From Paenibacillus koleovorans NBRC 103111 (GTDB lineage Bacteria; Bacillota; Bacilli; Paenibacillales; NBRC-103111): a stretch of 38,472 nt of DNA. Under the pieces are notes generated by a model. The model made no database searches. It was given only the letters and a program-made list of their open reading frames with translations, and had not been told where the DNA came from. Positions 1 to 8,571 of the stretch are shown in pieces (within the stretch, counting starts at the first letter, position 1; every line of letters begins with the position of its first letter). Position numbers and translations under genes: made by a program. The DNA lies in NCBI RefSeq assembly GCF_004000845.1, contig NZ_BIMA01000065.1, positions 1 through 38,472 of the forward strand, read 5' to 3'.

Positions 1-1
1 C

Positions 2-1621
2 TACAGCACCGATTATCCGATGAATATGACGAACTCCTCCCGCAGCGTGCCTTTCGGTCTGATGGACTGTAAGGGCCAAGGCTTGTATGTCGGCTTCCAC
101 CAGACGACGGACGAGCAGATGGTGCAGTTCACCTTCGAGCTGAAGCCCGGGTACGGGTATACGGATGCGACCACGTTCGGCAGCTGGCCGGACGAGTCCA
201 TGCTGGACGGCAAGCCGGCGCATATGGAGTTTTCGTGCGTGCACTTTCCTTTCTGCGCGCCGGGCGAGCGGTACCGGCTGGAGCCGATCGTGCTGGAGCC
301 GTACCAGGGTACGTGGCAGTACGGGGCGGATTGCTACAAGCGTTGGCGCCGGACATGGATGACGGACGTCCGTCCGCCTGCGTGGGCACAAGGCGTGCAC
401 AGCTGGCAGCAATACCAGATCAATTCCTCCGAGGATCGGATGCGCATGTCCTATGAGGACATCGTGCAGCTGGGCGAGGATTGTGTACGACATGGCGTCA
501 AGGTGCTGCAGATAACAGGCTGGAACTCGGGCGGCCAAGACCGCGACTATCCGCGGCATGACATCGACCCTCGGCTCGGGACGATGGAGCAGTTCCAGGC
601 GGCGATCCGCCGCGTGCAGGAGATGGGCGTGAAGGTCGTGCTGTTCACGAAGTATACGTGGGCCGACCAGAGCAGCGACTGGTTTAACGAGGAGCTGCAC
701 AAGTATGCGTCCCGGGATCCTTACGGCCACTACCATGTGATCAGCGGCTATCGCTACCACACGGCTACGCAGATGGCCGACATCAATACGCGGCGCGGCA
801 TCCCGCTGTGCTTCAATTCCCCTGAGCTGCGGGACATCATCCTGCACGAATACGAGAAGTCGTTCGAGCTCGGCGCGGACGGCATGCTGTACGACGAGTT
901 TCATTTTCATGGCAGAATGTCGGGCGATTTGTTCTACTGCTTCTCCTGCGAGCACGACCATCGGTCACCTGCCAACTTGTACGCCGGGGACCATCCGCTC
1001 GGGGAGGCGTTCCTGCGGATCAAGGAGCGGCGGAACCCGGAGTTTCTGTTGGCCGGCGAAGGCGTCCGCGAGCTGCAATACCGTTACATGACCTCTTCTT
1101 ATTTCCGCGTCACCCGCCACCATTTCCCTATGCAGCGCTATATCGCGCCTGAGGCGCAGATGATCAGCGGCATTATCGGCTTCCAAGACCGGATCCCGAT
1201 CAACCAATGCCTCATGTACCGCTATGTGATGTGTTATGAGCCTTATCATTTCAAGGGGCGGTTGGATGATTTCAAAGGACCGCTCGCTTACGGCCGCCAA
1301 GTGGATGCGCTGCGGGAGCGCTACAGCGAGTATTTATGGGAGGCGGAATATCGCGATCAGCTAGGCGCTCGGGTTACTGCGGAGGGCAAGCCGCATGAGG
1401 TTTATTCGGTGTTCGTGAACCCGGTCACGTCCAAGCGAGCCGTCGTTGTGTGCAACCATCGCGCCGACCGGGCGATAGAGATTGACGTGGAGCTGGAGGA
1501 GAGCGGCGGTCGAGCGTTCCGATTGGTGTCTCCCGAGCAGCCGGAAGCCTGCGAGAGCGAAGGGAGATGCACGGTAGCGCCTATGTCGACGGTTGTCCTT
1601 CTGGAGGGCCGACCACATTAA
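2..1621 (+). CDS. Glycosidase-like TIM-barrel protein, 5'-truncated by the window
   Basis: The reading frame is open from base 2 to the TAA at 1619-1621, so the true start lies left of the window; the first ATG (base 20) is probably internal. The visible part is about 540 residues. It opens with a beta-rich segment, followed from about residue 115 by a TIM-barrel-like region with alternating strands such as KVLQITGWNSGG, VKVVLFTKYTWAD and GADGMLYDEFHFHG, the last being a strand ending in acidic residues as in glycosidase active sites. The C-terminal 90 residues look like a beta-sandwich. The overall style resembles the uncharacterised DUF6259 glycosidase-like group; this is recollection, not a search. 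Sugar ABC permease and binding-protein genes lie directly downstream, which fits breakdown of an imported glycan or oligosaccharide. Substrate and exact family are unknown. Confidence 0.6.
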   Translation, partial: YSTDYPMNMTNSSRSVPFGLMDCKGQGLYVGFHQTTDEQMVQFTFELKPGYGYTDATTFGSWPDESMLDGKPAHMEFSCVHFPFCAPGERYRLEPIVLEPYQGTWQYGADCYKRWRRTWMTDVRPPAWAQGVHSWQQYQINSSEDRMRMSYEDIVQLGEDCVRHGVKVLQITGWNSGGQDRDYPRHDIDPRLGTMEQFQAAIRRVQEMGVKVVLFTKYTWADQSSDWFNEELHKYASRDPYGHYHVISGYRYHTATQMADINTRRGIPLCFNSPELRDIILHEYEKSFELGADGMLYDEFHFHGRMSGDLFYCFSCEHDHRSPANLYAGDHPLGEAFLRIKERRNPEFLLAGEGVRELQYRYMTSSYFRVTRHHFPMQRYIAPEAQMISGIIGFQDRIPINQCLMYRYVMCYEPYHFKGRLDDFKGPLAYGRQVDALRERYSEYLWEAEYRDQLGARVTAEGKPHEVYSVFVNPVTSKRAVVVCNHRADRAIEIDVELEESGGRAFRLVSPEQPEACESEGRCTVAPMSTVVLLEGRPH

Positions 1622-1665
1622 AAAAACACACATTTCTGCGGATTAATCCCCACGCAGGCGGTTCA

Positions 1666-1678
1666 TGTAAGCGTTACA
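1666..1678. promoter_or_regulatory. cre-like palindrome upstream of the permease genes
   Basis: TGTAAGCGTTACA is a perfect 5-bp inverted repeat (TGTAA/TTACA) around GCG, in the 90-bp gap before the first permease. It resembles a catabolite-responsive element bound by CcpA or a LacI-family repressor, but is one base shorter than the usual cre. The same TGTAAGCGTT core recurs at 3643, before the binding-protein gene of the same locus. Confidence 0.45.
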
Positions 1679-1711
1679 CTGATACTAGAACAACGTAGTG
1701 GAGGTTTTAGT

Positions 1712-2662
1712 ATGCAGCACACAACCCCGGGAATTCCCGCGCCGGCCCGCGTTAAACGGGCCATGCCCCGCTTGCTCCGAGAGATGTACCGTTATCGCTA
1801 TGTGTATGCTTTATTGCTTCCTGCGCTGGCCATCATGATCATTTTCCGGTATGTCCCGATGTACGGCGTGCAGATTGCGTTCAAAAATTTTATGATCGGC
1901 AAAGGCATTATGGGAAGCGAGTGGGTCGGACTGAAGCAGTTCCAGCGCATGTTCGACGAGCCTACTTTTCTGCAGGTGCTTCGCAATACGCTGGTGATCT
2001 CCGGCCTAGGACTCGTGTTCGGGTTTCCCGCACCGATTTTTCTGGCGATTATTTTAAACGAGATTCGGCTCAAATGGTTCAAGCGTGTTACGCAGACGAT
2101 CAGCTATTTGCCCCATTTTATTTCATGGGTTGTCCTGGCAGGGATTATTAAAGAAATTCTGTCGATGAACGGCCTGATCAACAAAATTATTACCTTCTTC
2201 GGCGGTACCCCGGCGCTGTATTTGGTCAATTCGAACTGGTTCGTGCAAATTCTGATCTTGTCGGGCATCTGGCAAGGCATCGGCTGGGGCTCGATCATCT
2301 ACTTGGCGGCCATCGCCGGCATCGACAAGCATCTGTACGAAGCGGCGGCCATCGATGGAGCGAGTCGGGTCAAGCAAGCTTGGCACATTACATTGCCGTC
2401 CATCATGCCGGTCGTTTTCCTGATGTTCCTGCTGCGCATCGGCAACTTGCTGGAAAACAATTTCGATCAAATTTTCAATCTGTACACTCCGCTCGTATAC
2501 AGTGTCGGCGATGTCATTCAGACTTACGTTTATCGAGTCGGTCTCGTCAGCCTGGATTTCAGCTACAGTGCGGCCATCGGGCTGTTCCAGAACGTGATCG
2601 GGTTCATTCTGCTCCTGGTCGTCAACTTCTCCAGCCGCAAATTCAAGGAATATGGGGTGTGA
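1712..2662 (+). CDS. Sugar ABC transporter permease, LplB type
   Basis: An integral membrane permease of 316 residues from the binding-protein-dependent sugar importer family (MalF/LplB-like). A cytoplasmic N-terminus of about 28 residues is followed by about six hydrophobic segments. The family EAA loop, which contacts the ATPase, is clear at EAAAIDGASRVKQAWHITLP (about residues 210-229). A GGAGG ribosome site lies just before the ATG. It is followed after 6 bases by the second permease, so the two almost certainly form a heterodimeric channel. No ATPase gene is present in the window, which is common for this family because a shared MsmX-type ATPase elsewhere often serves several importers. 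Substrate unknown; the neighbours suggest an oligosaccharide. Confidence 0.9.
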   Translation: MQHTTPGIPAPARVKRAMPRLLREMYRYRYVYALLLPALAIMIIFRYVPMYGVQIAFKNFMIGKGIMGSEWVGLKQFQRMFDEPTFLQVLRNTLVISGLGLVFGFPAPIFLAIILNEIRLKWFKRVTQTISYLPHFISWVVLAGIIKEILSMNGLINKIITFFGGTPALYLVNSNWFVQILILSGIWQGIGWGSIIYLAAIAGIDKHLYEAAAIDGASRVKQAWHITLPSIMPVVFLMFLLRIGNLLENNFDQIFNLYTPLVYSVGDVIQTYVYRVGLVSLDFSYSAAIGLFQNVIGFILLLVVNFSSRKFKEYGV

Positions 2663-2668
2663 CGAGGC

Positions 2669-3559
2669 ATGGATACCGGTAAACAAGTAAAATCCCGAGA
2701 AGATATTGTCATTGCGATCATTCTATATCCGTTGCTGATTTTGCTAACGATTTCGATTGTGCTGCCATTCTGGACGCTGCTGGTCGACTCGCTTAGTACG
2801 CCTGACGGCGTGAGACGGCTGGGCTTCCATTTCTGGCCGGACCGGTTCAACTTTGAGGCCTACACGGAAGTGTTAAAACAAAGAAATATAGGCCGTGCCT
2901 ATGTGAACACCATCACAAGAACGGTACTGGGGACGTTCCTGGTCGTGATGGTCAGCTTCTGCGCCGGCTTCGCCCTGTCGCGCAGAAAGCTTCCTTTTCG
3001 CCGAACGATTACGGTATTGATCGTATTTACGATGTTTTTCGGCGGCGGCCTCATCCCGTACTACTTGCTCATTCGTTCCCTCGGCATGCTCGACACGTTC
3101 TGGGTGCTCATTATTCCGGGGCTGTTCAGCGGATTCTACATTCTGATCGTTCGCAACTTTCTGATGGCGATTCCGGACGAGCTGGAAGAGTCGGCGTTAA
3201 TTGACGGAGCCAATGAAATGACGATTGCCTTCCGCATCTTCCTGCCGCTGTCCGGGCCGGTCATCGCGACCGTGGCAATCTTCGAGGCCGTGCATCAATG
3301 GAACGAATGGTTCGGAGCTATGATCTTCACCCGTTCTCAGGAGCTGCAGGTCATGCAGCTGTTGCTGCGGCGCATCCTGCTGGAAAATCAGCTCAATGCC
3401 TTAATGGAGATCGACGATCCTTCGATTGCCGCCAATTTGACGCCGGAGTCGGTGCGGGCCGCTCTGATCTTCGTAGCGATCGGACCGATCATAGCCGTCT
3501 ATCCGTTCGTGCAGAAGTATTTTGTGACCGGTATTACGGCGGGTGCGGTAAAAGGGTAA
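2669..3559 (+). CDS. Sugar ABC transporter permease, YtcP/LplC type
   Basis: Second permease subunit, 296 residues, of the MalG/YtcP-like family. Hydrophobic segments start near residue 13. The EAA loop reads EESALIDGANEMTIAFRIFLP at about residues 171-191, and the protein ends in the AGAVKG-like tail typical of YtcP proteins. The start follows the upstream permease stop by 6 bases, with only a weak GACGAGG site, so translation is probably coupled. It should pair with the 1712-2662 product and receive sugar from the lipoprotein encoded at 3683-5281. Confidence 0.9.
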   Translation: MDTGKQVKSREDIVIAIILYPLLILLTISIVLPFWTLLVDSLSTPDGVRRLGFHFWPDRFNFEAYTEVLKQRNIGRAYVNTITRTVLGTFLVVMVSFCAGFALSRRKLPFRRTITVLIVFTMFFGGGLIPYYLLIRSLGMLDTFWVLIIPGLFSGFYILIVRNFLMAIPDELEESALIDGANEMTIAFRIFLPLSGPVIATVAIFEAVHQWNEWFGAMIFTRSQELQVMQLLLRRILLENQLNALMEIDDPSIAANLTPESVRAALIFVAIGPIIAVYPFVQKYFVTGITAGAVKG

Positions 3560-3620
3560 CCTGCTAGGGTATGCTAAAAAAACGACACATAATCCTGTAA
3601 AATATGACACACAGCTCCAT

Positions 3621-3656
3621 TTGACAGATGATATAGTTCGTTTGTAAGCGTTTTAT
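3621..3656 (+). promoter_or_regulatory. Promoter with overlapping cre-like site before the binding-protein gene
   Basis: A perfect -35 TTGACA (3621-3626) is followed after 16 bp by TGTAAG (3643-3648), a 4/6 match to a -10 box. The -10 lies inside TGTAAGCGTTTTAT (3643-3656), a 12/14 match to the cre consensus TGWAANCGNTNWCA. The overlap would let CcpA block transcription of the binding protein in rich sugar. The separate promoter fits the usual need for more binding protein than permease. Confidence 0.4.
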
Positions 3657-3682
3657 CTCACAAGGGGAGAGGGGTAGCAACA

Positions 3683-5281
3683 ATGAGGAAGTTTAGAAAA
3701 ACAGCGGTCGTCTTAAGCGCAATCCTGGCATTAGGTTCCATCCTGGCTGCATGCAGCAACGGAGGCAACTCGAACGAGTCGGCTTCGTCGCCATCTGCGT
3801 CGGCAGGCGCTACGCCAACAGCAAGCGTAGGCAAGTACGATAAGCCGGTGAGCTTGAAATGGCTTGGGTTCAACGTTCAAGGGATCTTGGCAAAGAACGG
3901 GTCCGTGCTGCAGAAAAAGATGGAGACCGACTATAACGTCAAGATTGAGAACGTGCAGGTCGACCACTACAACCAGGATCAGACCAACGTATTCTTGGCT
4001 TCCGGCGAGTCAGCCGACTGGATGTTCCTGCAAGGGGAAGCGGGCAAAATCATCGCCTCGGGAGCGGTTCGCCCGATTACGATCGACATGCTGCAGACAT
4101 ATGCGCCAAAGCTGCTTAAGAGCTTGGACGATCTCGCGACTCGTGAAATTTGGACCCGTCACCTGACGGTGGACAGCAAGCTCTACGGTCTGCCGAACGT
4201 GAGCAAAACGTACTTGACTCCCTATACGCTAGCGGTTCGTAAGGACTGGATGGATGCGGTTGGGGCGACCAAGATTCCTACGACGCTGAAAGAGCTGGAG
4301 GAGCTGCTGCTCAAGTTCCGCAACGAAGACCCGGACAAGAATGGCAAAAAAGACACTTATGCGCTTAGCAAATGGGCGGTCAACTCCTCGATTCATACGA
4401 ACATCTTGCCTTATATTTTCGGCGCCTACGGCATCGCGCAGGACATGTGGATGGAGAAGGACGGCAAGCTCGTCTACTCGCCGGTCATGCCGGAGTACAA
4501 GGAAGTGCTGAAGACGTTCCAGGATTGGTACAAAAAAGAAATCTTCGATCCGGAAGTGCTGCTGGACGATCGCGCCAAGATCTTGGCCAAGATGGATGCC
4601 AATCGACTCGGCGGTTATGTGGACATCGATGCGTGGCTCGATCCGACGAACACAGGCGGTCCTGCAGGCAAGCTCAAGCAGTCCAAAAACGTAGATATGG
4701 TGTACATTCCTCCGGTTAAGGGACCGACGGGTCTCGCGGGTTCTCAGAATCAGCCTGCCGTAGCCAAAGGAATCAACCTGTACTTCGGCAAGAAGACCAC
4801 GGATGAGCAAGTGATCCGGATGCTGCAAATACAAGAGGACATCTTCTCCGATCCGAAAAATTATGCGATCTACTTCAATGGCGGGGAGAACGCCTTCACC
4901 GTTGATGCAGCCGGCAACTACACCGTGAAGCCGGAGTTCAATACGAATGATTCCAAGACGGATACCGGCGCACAGCGCTTCATTATCTCGAACCTGATCA
5001 TCGATTCCGTCTTCCCGGTCCGTGTCAGTGCTTCACGCCGCGGAGTTCTGGATCAAATCAAGAACTTCCCGCTGGTCAAGCCAGCTGCGCTGCAACCGGA
5101 TCATGTGCCTGACAAGTGGACAGCGATGTTCAAGATCGAGACGGAGTTTTTCTGGAAAGCCTTCTCCGGTCAAGTCGACATCGACAAGGAATGGGACAAA
5201 TACGTACAGAGCTACATGGACGCCGGAGGCAAACAAGACCAAGACGAAGCCAACAAGCTGTACCAAGCGTCGAAGAAATAA
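3683..5281 (+). CDS. Extracellular sugar-binding lipoprotein (LplA-like)
   Basis: A 532-residue substrate-binding protein of an ABC importer, anchored outside the membrane by a lipid. The N-terminus has basic residues, a hydrophobic stretch and the lipobox LAAC, giving Cys24 as the lipidated residue. A Ser/Ala/Thr-rich linker (residues 25-50) precedes the folded domain. The rest matches the long LplA/YtcQ-type binding proteins found with LplB/YtcP permeases; the segment YTLAVRKDWMDAVG near residue 180 and the calcium-loop-like sequence DPDKNGKKD near residue 214 are typical. It lies 123 bases downstream of the second permease, with its own predicted promoter, and is followed by a strong terminator. 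Ligand unknown. Confidence 0.9.
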   Translation: MRKFRKTAVVLSAILALGSILAACSNGGNSNESASSPSASAGATPTASVGKYDKPVSLKWLGFNVQGILAKNGSVLQKKMETDYNVKIENVQVDHYNQDQTNVFLASGESADWMFLQGEAGKIIASGAVRPITIDMLQTYAPKLLKSLDDLATREIWTRHLTVDSKLYGLPNVSKTYLTPYTLAVRKDWMDAVGATKIPTTLKELEELLLKFRNEDPDKNGKKDTYALSKWAVNSSIHTNILPYIFGAYGIAQDMWMEKDGKLVYSPVMPEYKEVLKTFQDWYKKEIFDPEVLLDDRAKILAKMDANRLGGYVDIDAWLDPTNTGGPAGKLKQSKNVDMVYIPPVKGPTGLAGSQNQPAVAKGINLYFGKKTTDEQVIRMLQIQEDIFSDPKNYAIYFNGGENAFTVDAAGNYTVKPEFNTNDSKTDTGAQRFIISNLIIDSVFPVRVSASRRGVLDQIKNFPLVKPAALQPDHVPDKWTAMFKIETEFFWKAFSGQVDIDKEWDKYVQSYMDAGGKQDQDEANKLYQASKK

Positions 5282-5296
5282 TCGGTTTGCCTGCAT

Positions 5297-5326
5297 CCCC
5301 AGCCGCACTAGCGGACTGGGGGTTTT
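5297..5326 (+). terminator. Rho-independent terminator after the binding-protein gene
   Basis: Stem CCCCAGCCGC pairs with GCGGACTGGGG (one bulged A) across a short ACTA loop, followed by GTTTTGTG. It starts 16 bases after the stop codon and closes the sugar transport unit. Confidence 0.85.
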
Positions 5327-5657
5327 GTGTGTTCTGAGGGGCGGGGGAGGTTGGGGATGCACCGTCACCCGCCACTTCCCGCAGCCATTCCGCAAGACGG
5401 ACAAGTGGACTATAGCCGGGGTGGCGGGAGAGTAGCTTTGATTGCCGGTTCCCCCGGTACCCTCGTCGCCATCCACGTGGCCACCCACGTCGCTAACCAA
5501 ATCGTTCTTACTGCGGCAGGCTCCATCCGCTAGGCTGTTCATCTTGCCGGCTTTTTCCCCAATCTTGATAAAAACTACACAATAAAAGGCAACTCCATTA
5601 ACAAAACCGACTCATAATCTACCTTGTTAACTATAGTTGGAAAGGTGTGTTAGTGAG
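5327..5657. other. Intergenic stretch before the phosphatase gene
   Basis: About 330 bases without a supported gene. The left two thirds are GC-rich and the last 80 bases are AT-rich, so the phosphatase promoter probably sits in that AT-rich part. I could not identify convincing -35/-10 boxes or a Pho box. Confidence 0.5.
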
Positions 5658-7691
5658 ATGAACAAAACCATGAAAGTGCTGAGCAGTGTGGCCATTATCG
5701 CTTCTTTGCTCCTCGGCAGTACGGGAGTCCCGGTTCCGGGAGCGTCAGTCGCTGTTGCAGCCGAGCAAGCCTCCATCTACATCGCCCCGATCAACCAAGC
5801 GAAATTTCTGGCCGGCAGCAAGTTTGATTTCCGCGTCGAGCTGAACAACCTGTCCGCCATGCCTTCCAGCGTCAGCATCACGGTCAATGGACAAGCCGCC
5901 GAGTCCTTCTTCGGCAAACCGCTTGTGAAGACCGGCACCGCCACGAGCCAAGAATTCATGGTCCGCGACGTCACGTTCAGCCAAGCCGGCACATATGAAA
6001 TCAGCGTGAAAGCCGATGGACTCAGCAAATCGGTCAAATACCAAGCCGTCACTACCGATCTGATAGGCAAAAAAGCGAAAAACGTCATTCTCTTCGTCGG
6101 CGACGGCATGACGCTGCCTGCGATCACAATGACCCGCATTATGTCCAAAGGCTTGACCGAAGGCAAGTACAACGGGTTGCTCGAGATGGATCAATTCGAT
6201 CAACGCGCGATCGTGACGACGTCCGGGATGGATTCCCTCGTCACCGATTCCGCGAACAGCGCGAGCGCCTACAACACCGGTCACAAAGCCGCGATCAACG
6301 GGCTGGGCAGCTACCCGGACAACACCGAGAGCTCCCTGGACGACCCGAAGGTCGAGACGCTGGCCGAAATGCTGAAGCGCACGAAGGGCATGTCCGTGGG
6401 CGTCGTTACGACTTCCGAGATCGAGGACGCAACCCCGGCCGCCGTAGTCTCGCACACGCGCCGCCGTTCCGACAAGGCGGAGATCGCCGAGATGCTGTAC
6501 AACGTACAGCCGGAAGTCATTATGGGCGGAGGCTCGGCTTATTTCCTGCCGAAGTCCACGCCAGGCTCCAAGCGCGCCGATGAGAAAAATCTGTACGCCA
6601 TGTTCGAGCAAAAAGGCTACACCATCGTGGACAACGCTGCACAGATGAAAGCGACCGCGTCGCCGTCCAAGCTGCTCGGACTGTTCCACCCGGCGGACAT
6701 GAACGTATACTACGACCGCTCCACGAACAACGAAGCGGCTTTGAAAACTTTTACCGATCAACCAAATCTGTGGGACATGACGCAAAAGGCAATCGATGTT
6801 CTTAGCCAAAACGAGAACGGCTTCTTCCTGATGGTCGAAGGCGCCAGCATCGACAAGCAGCTGCACCCGCTGGACTGGGAACGCGCCGCTTATGACGCCA
6901 TCGAGATGGATAAGGCGATTGGCGCAGCGAAGAAGTTCGCGGAGCAAAATGGCGATACGCTGATCGTCGTGACGGCCGACCATTCCCACTCCATGAGCGT
7001 TGCCGGCACTTACTGGGAAGGCGACGGCAAATCCGGCCGCGAAGCGTTCCGCACGTACGATGCCGCCAAGTTCCCGACTTACGTCGATTACAATGGGGAC
7101 GGATTTCCGGACTACCCGGAAGTCGACCGCAAGCTCGGAGTCGTCTTCGGCGCTCACCCGGACTACTATGAAGACTACAAGTTCGACCCGATCCCTACTT
7201 CCCCGACGGTAGTGAAGGACGGCAAGAACGTAGCCAACCCGGCCAAGCTCGCCGATCCGAACGATCCGAATCGCGACCGTTACTTGCTCCCGGGTTCGGT
7301 CAGCTACGCGGAAGCGCAAGGCGTGCATACGGCGGACGATGTGCCATTGATGGCGTTCGGCCCGGGCTCGAGCTACTTCAACGGCACGATGGACAACACG
7401 GACGTGTTCTTCGGGATGGCGAACGCGCTGGGTGTCGATCCGACAGGTACTCGCAAGGATGACAAAACTTGGGTGCCGTTCCGCGACTTCTTCAACTTGC
7501 TCGGCGGTTCCGTGAAATACAACGAGTCCACCAGGGTGATTACCGCTTCGATGGGTGCCGCTACCTATGAGATCAACCTGAGCACCAACAAAGCGATGAA
7601 AAACGGCAAAGAGCTGGCCCTGGAATTCAAATTGGACAACGGTACGACGCTTGTATCTACCGCTTCCATTCTGGCTGCACTGACTAATTAA
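5658..7691 (+). CDS. Secreted alkaline phosphatase with C-terminal stalk domain
   Basis: A 677-residue exported metalloenzyme that hydrolyses phosphate monoesters outside the cell. The ATG at 5658 is preferred over the upstream in-frame TTG because GGAAAGG lies 12 bases before it. The signal peptide ends near AVAAEQ. Residues about 37-135 form an Ig-like beta domain. The phosphatase core follows, with the metal site VGDGM near residue 150, the nucleophile motif VTDSANSAS with D197 and S198, and a second metal site TADHSHS. The last 75 residues (VPFRDFFNLLGGSVKYNEST onward) resemble the copper-amine-oxidase N-terminal/stalk domain that Paenibacillus often appends to secreted proteins. The next gene begins 25 bases downstream, so co-transcription is likely. 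Confidence 0.9.
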   Translation: MNKTMKVLSSVAIIASLLLGSTGVPVPGASVAVAAEQASIYIAPINQAKFLAGSKFDFRVELNNLSAMPSSVSITVNGQAAESFFGKPLVKTGTATSQEFMVRDVTFSQAGTYEISVKADGLSKSVKYQAVTTDLIGKKAKNVILFVGDGMTLPAITMTRIMSKGLTEGKYNGLLEMDQFDQRAIVTTSGMDSLVTDSANSASAYNTGHKAAINGLGSYPDNTESSLDDPKVETLAEMLKRTKGMSVGVVTTSEIEDATPAAVVSHTRRRSDKAEIAEMLYNVQPEVIMGGGSAYFLPKSTPGSKRADEKNLYAMFEQKGYTIVDNAAQMKATASPSKLLGLFHPADMNVYYDRSTNNEAALKTFTDQPNLWDMTQKAIDVLSQNENGFFLMVEGASIDKQLHPLDWERAAYDAIEMDKAIGAAKKFAEQNGDTLIVVTADHSHSMSVAGTYWEGDGKSGREAFRTYDAAKFPTYVDYNGDGFPDYPEVDRKLGVVFGAHPDYYEDYKFDPIPTSPTVVKDGKNVANPAKLADPNDPNRDRYLLPGSVSYAEAQGVHTADDVPLMAFGPGSSYFNGTMDNTDVFFGMANALGVDPTGTRKDDKTWVPFRDFFNLLGGSVKYNESTRVITASMGAATYEINLSTNKAMKNGKELALEFKLDNGTTLVSTASILAALTN

Positions 7692-7716
7692 TTCCGTAGA
7701 CTCGGAGGCCTGACTT

Positions 7717-8571
7717 ATGAGAGTTCGCTCTACACGTTTTGCCTCCCTGACTCTCGTTCTTGCAGTTGCGGCGGTTCTCGCCTCGGGCTGCGCTCAGCCG
7801 GCTTCCTCCACGACGGGGGGGCCGGTTGGCGCGTCTTACGTATTGCCCGAACGGCCGAGCGAGACGGCTAATCCGCAGCAGGGGGCGACGAGTCCGGGGA
7901 GCTCGGCTAGTCCGATACCGGGCGGCGTGGCCGTAACGTCTTCACCTTCCTCGCCGGCGGTGACCCCGACTCCGTCGGGGACGATAGGGCCGGAGAAGGA
8001 TCCGGTTGCGGCTTCGGGAGTGGTGGGATCTCTCGCCACGCCGACGTCATCCGCGGCTCCCACGCCCACGCCGGCCCAAACGCCTACACCGACGCCGGAG
8101 TCGACAGCTGCGCCGACCCCAACGCTAGTGCAGACCTCGACCCCAACTCCGACCCCTTTGCCACAAACGAACACAAACTCGAGCACCAACTCGAACAAAC
8201 CGGTTGTGCTGACGTTTAAGGATTTGTACTCGGCGATGACGGTACGCGGCGTAAGCATCTCCGATCAAGTCAAACAGCTGGCGGGGAAGAAGGTCGAGAT
8301 GACCGGCTATATGGCACCTCCGCTGACGGCAAAGGTTAACTTTTTTGTGCTGACCAAGGTGGCTATGTCGCTCTGCCCGTTCTGCTCGTCCGATGCCGAT
8401 TGGCCGACCGATATTGTCGTGGTCTACATGCCGAAGGGCAAGAACATCACGCCGACGGAGCATCAGGTGAAGGTGACCGGTACGCTGAGCGTAGGCTCCA
8501 AGACCGATGAAGAAACCGGCTTCGTGAGTTTGATCCGTTTAGAATCCGACAAAGTCGAGGTGTTGAACTGA
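7717..8571 (+). CDS. Lipoprotein with Pro/Thr linker and DUF3299-like domain
   Basis: A 284-residue predicted lipoprotein. The lipobox LASGC gives Cys25 as the lipid anchor. Residues about 26-165 are a low-complexity linker of Gly/Ser/Ala and then repeated Thr-Pro, which would hold the C-terminal domain away from the membrane. The folded part (about residues 168-284) contains VEMTGYMAPP, FFVLTKVAMSLCPFCSSDAD and VTGTLSVG, reminding me of DUF3299, a small domain often found beside LolD/FtsX-type ABC genes and linked to metal handling; that assignment is from memory. The CPFC pair could bind metal or be redox active. Its stop overlaps the ATPase start (TGATG), so it probably works with that transporter. 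Confidence 0.7.
   Translation: MRVRSTRFASLTLVLAVAAVLASGCAQPASSTTGGPVGASYVLPERPSETANPQQGATSPGSSASPIPGGVAVTSSPSSPAVTPTPSGTIGPEKDPVAASGVVGSLATPTSSAAPTPTPAQTPTPTPESTAAPTPTLVQTSTPTPTPLPQTNTNSSTNSNKPVVLTFKDLYSAMTVRGVSISDQVKQLAGKKVEMTGYMAPPLTAKVNFFVLTKVAMSLCPFCSSDADWPTDIVVVYMPKGKNITPTEHQVKVTGTLSVGSKTDEETGFVSLIRLESDKVEVLN

Noticed and set aside
5570-5657. Pho box upstream of the alkaline phosphatase
   Set aside because: A single TTAACA occurs, but no copies at 11-base spacing; not enough to claim PhoP control.
5637-5657. TTG at 5637 as the phosphatase start
   Set aside because: The ribosome site GGAAAGG falls after this codon, and the signal peptide begins properly at ATG 5658.
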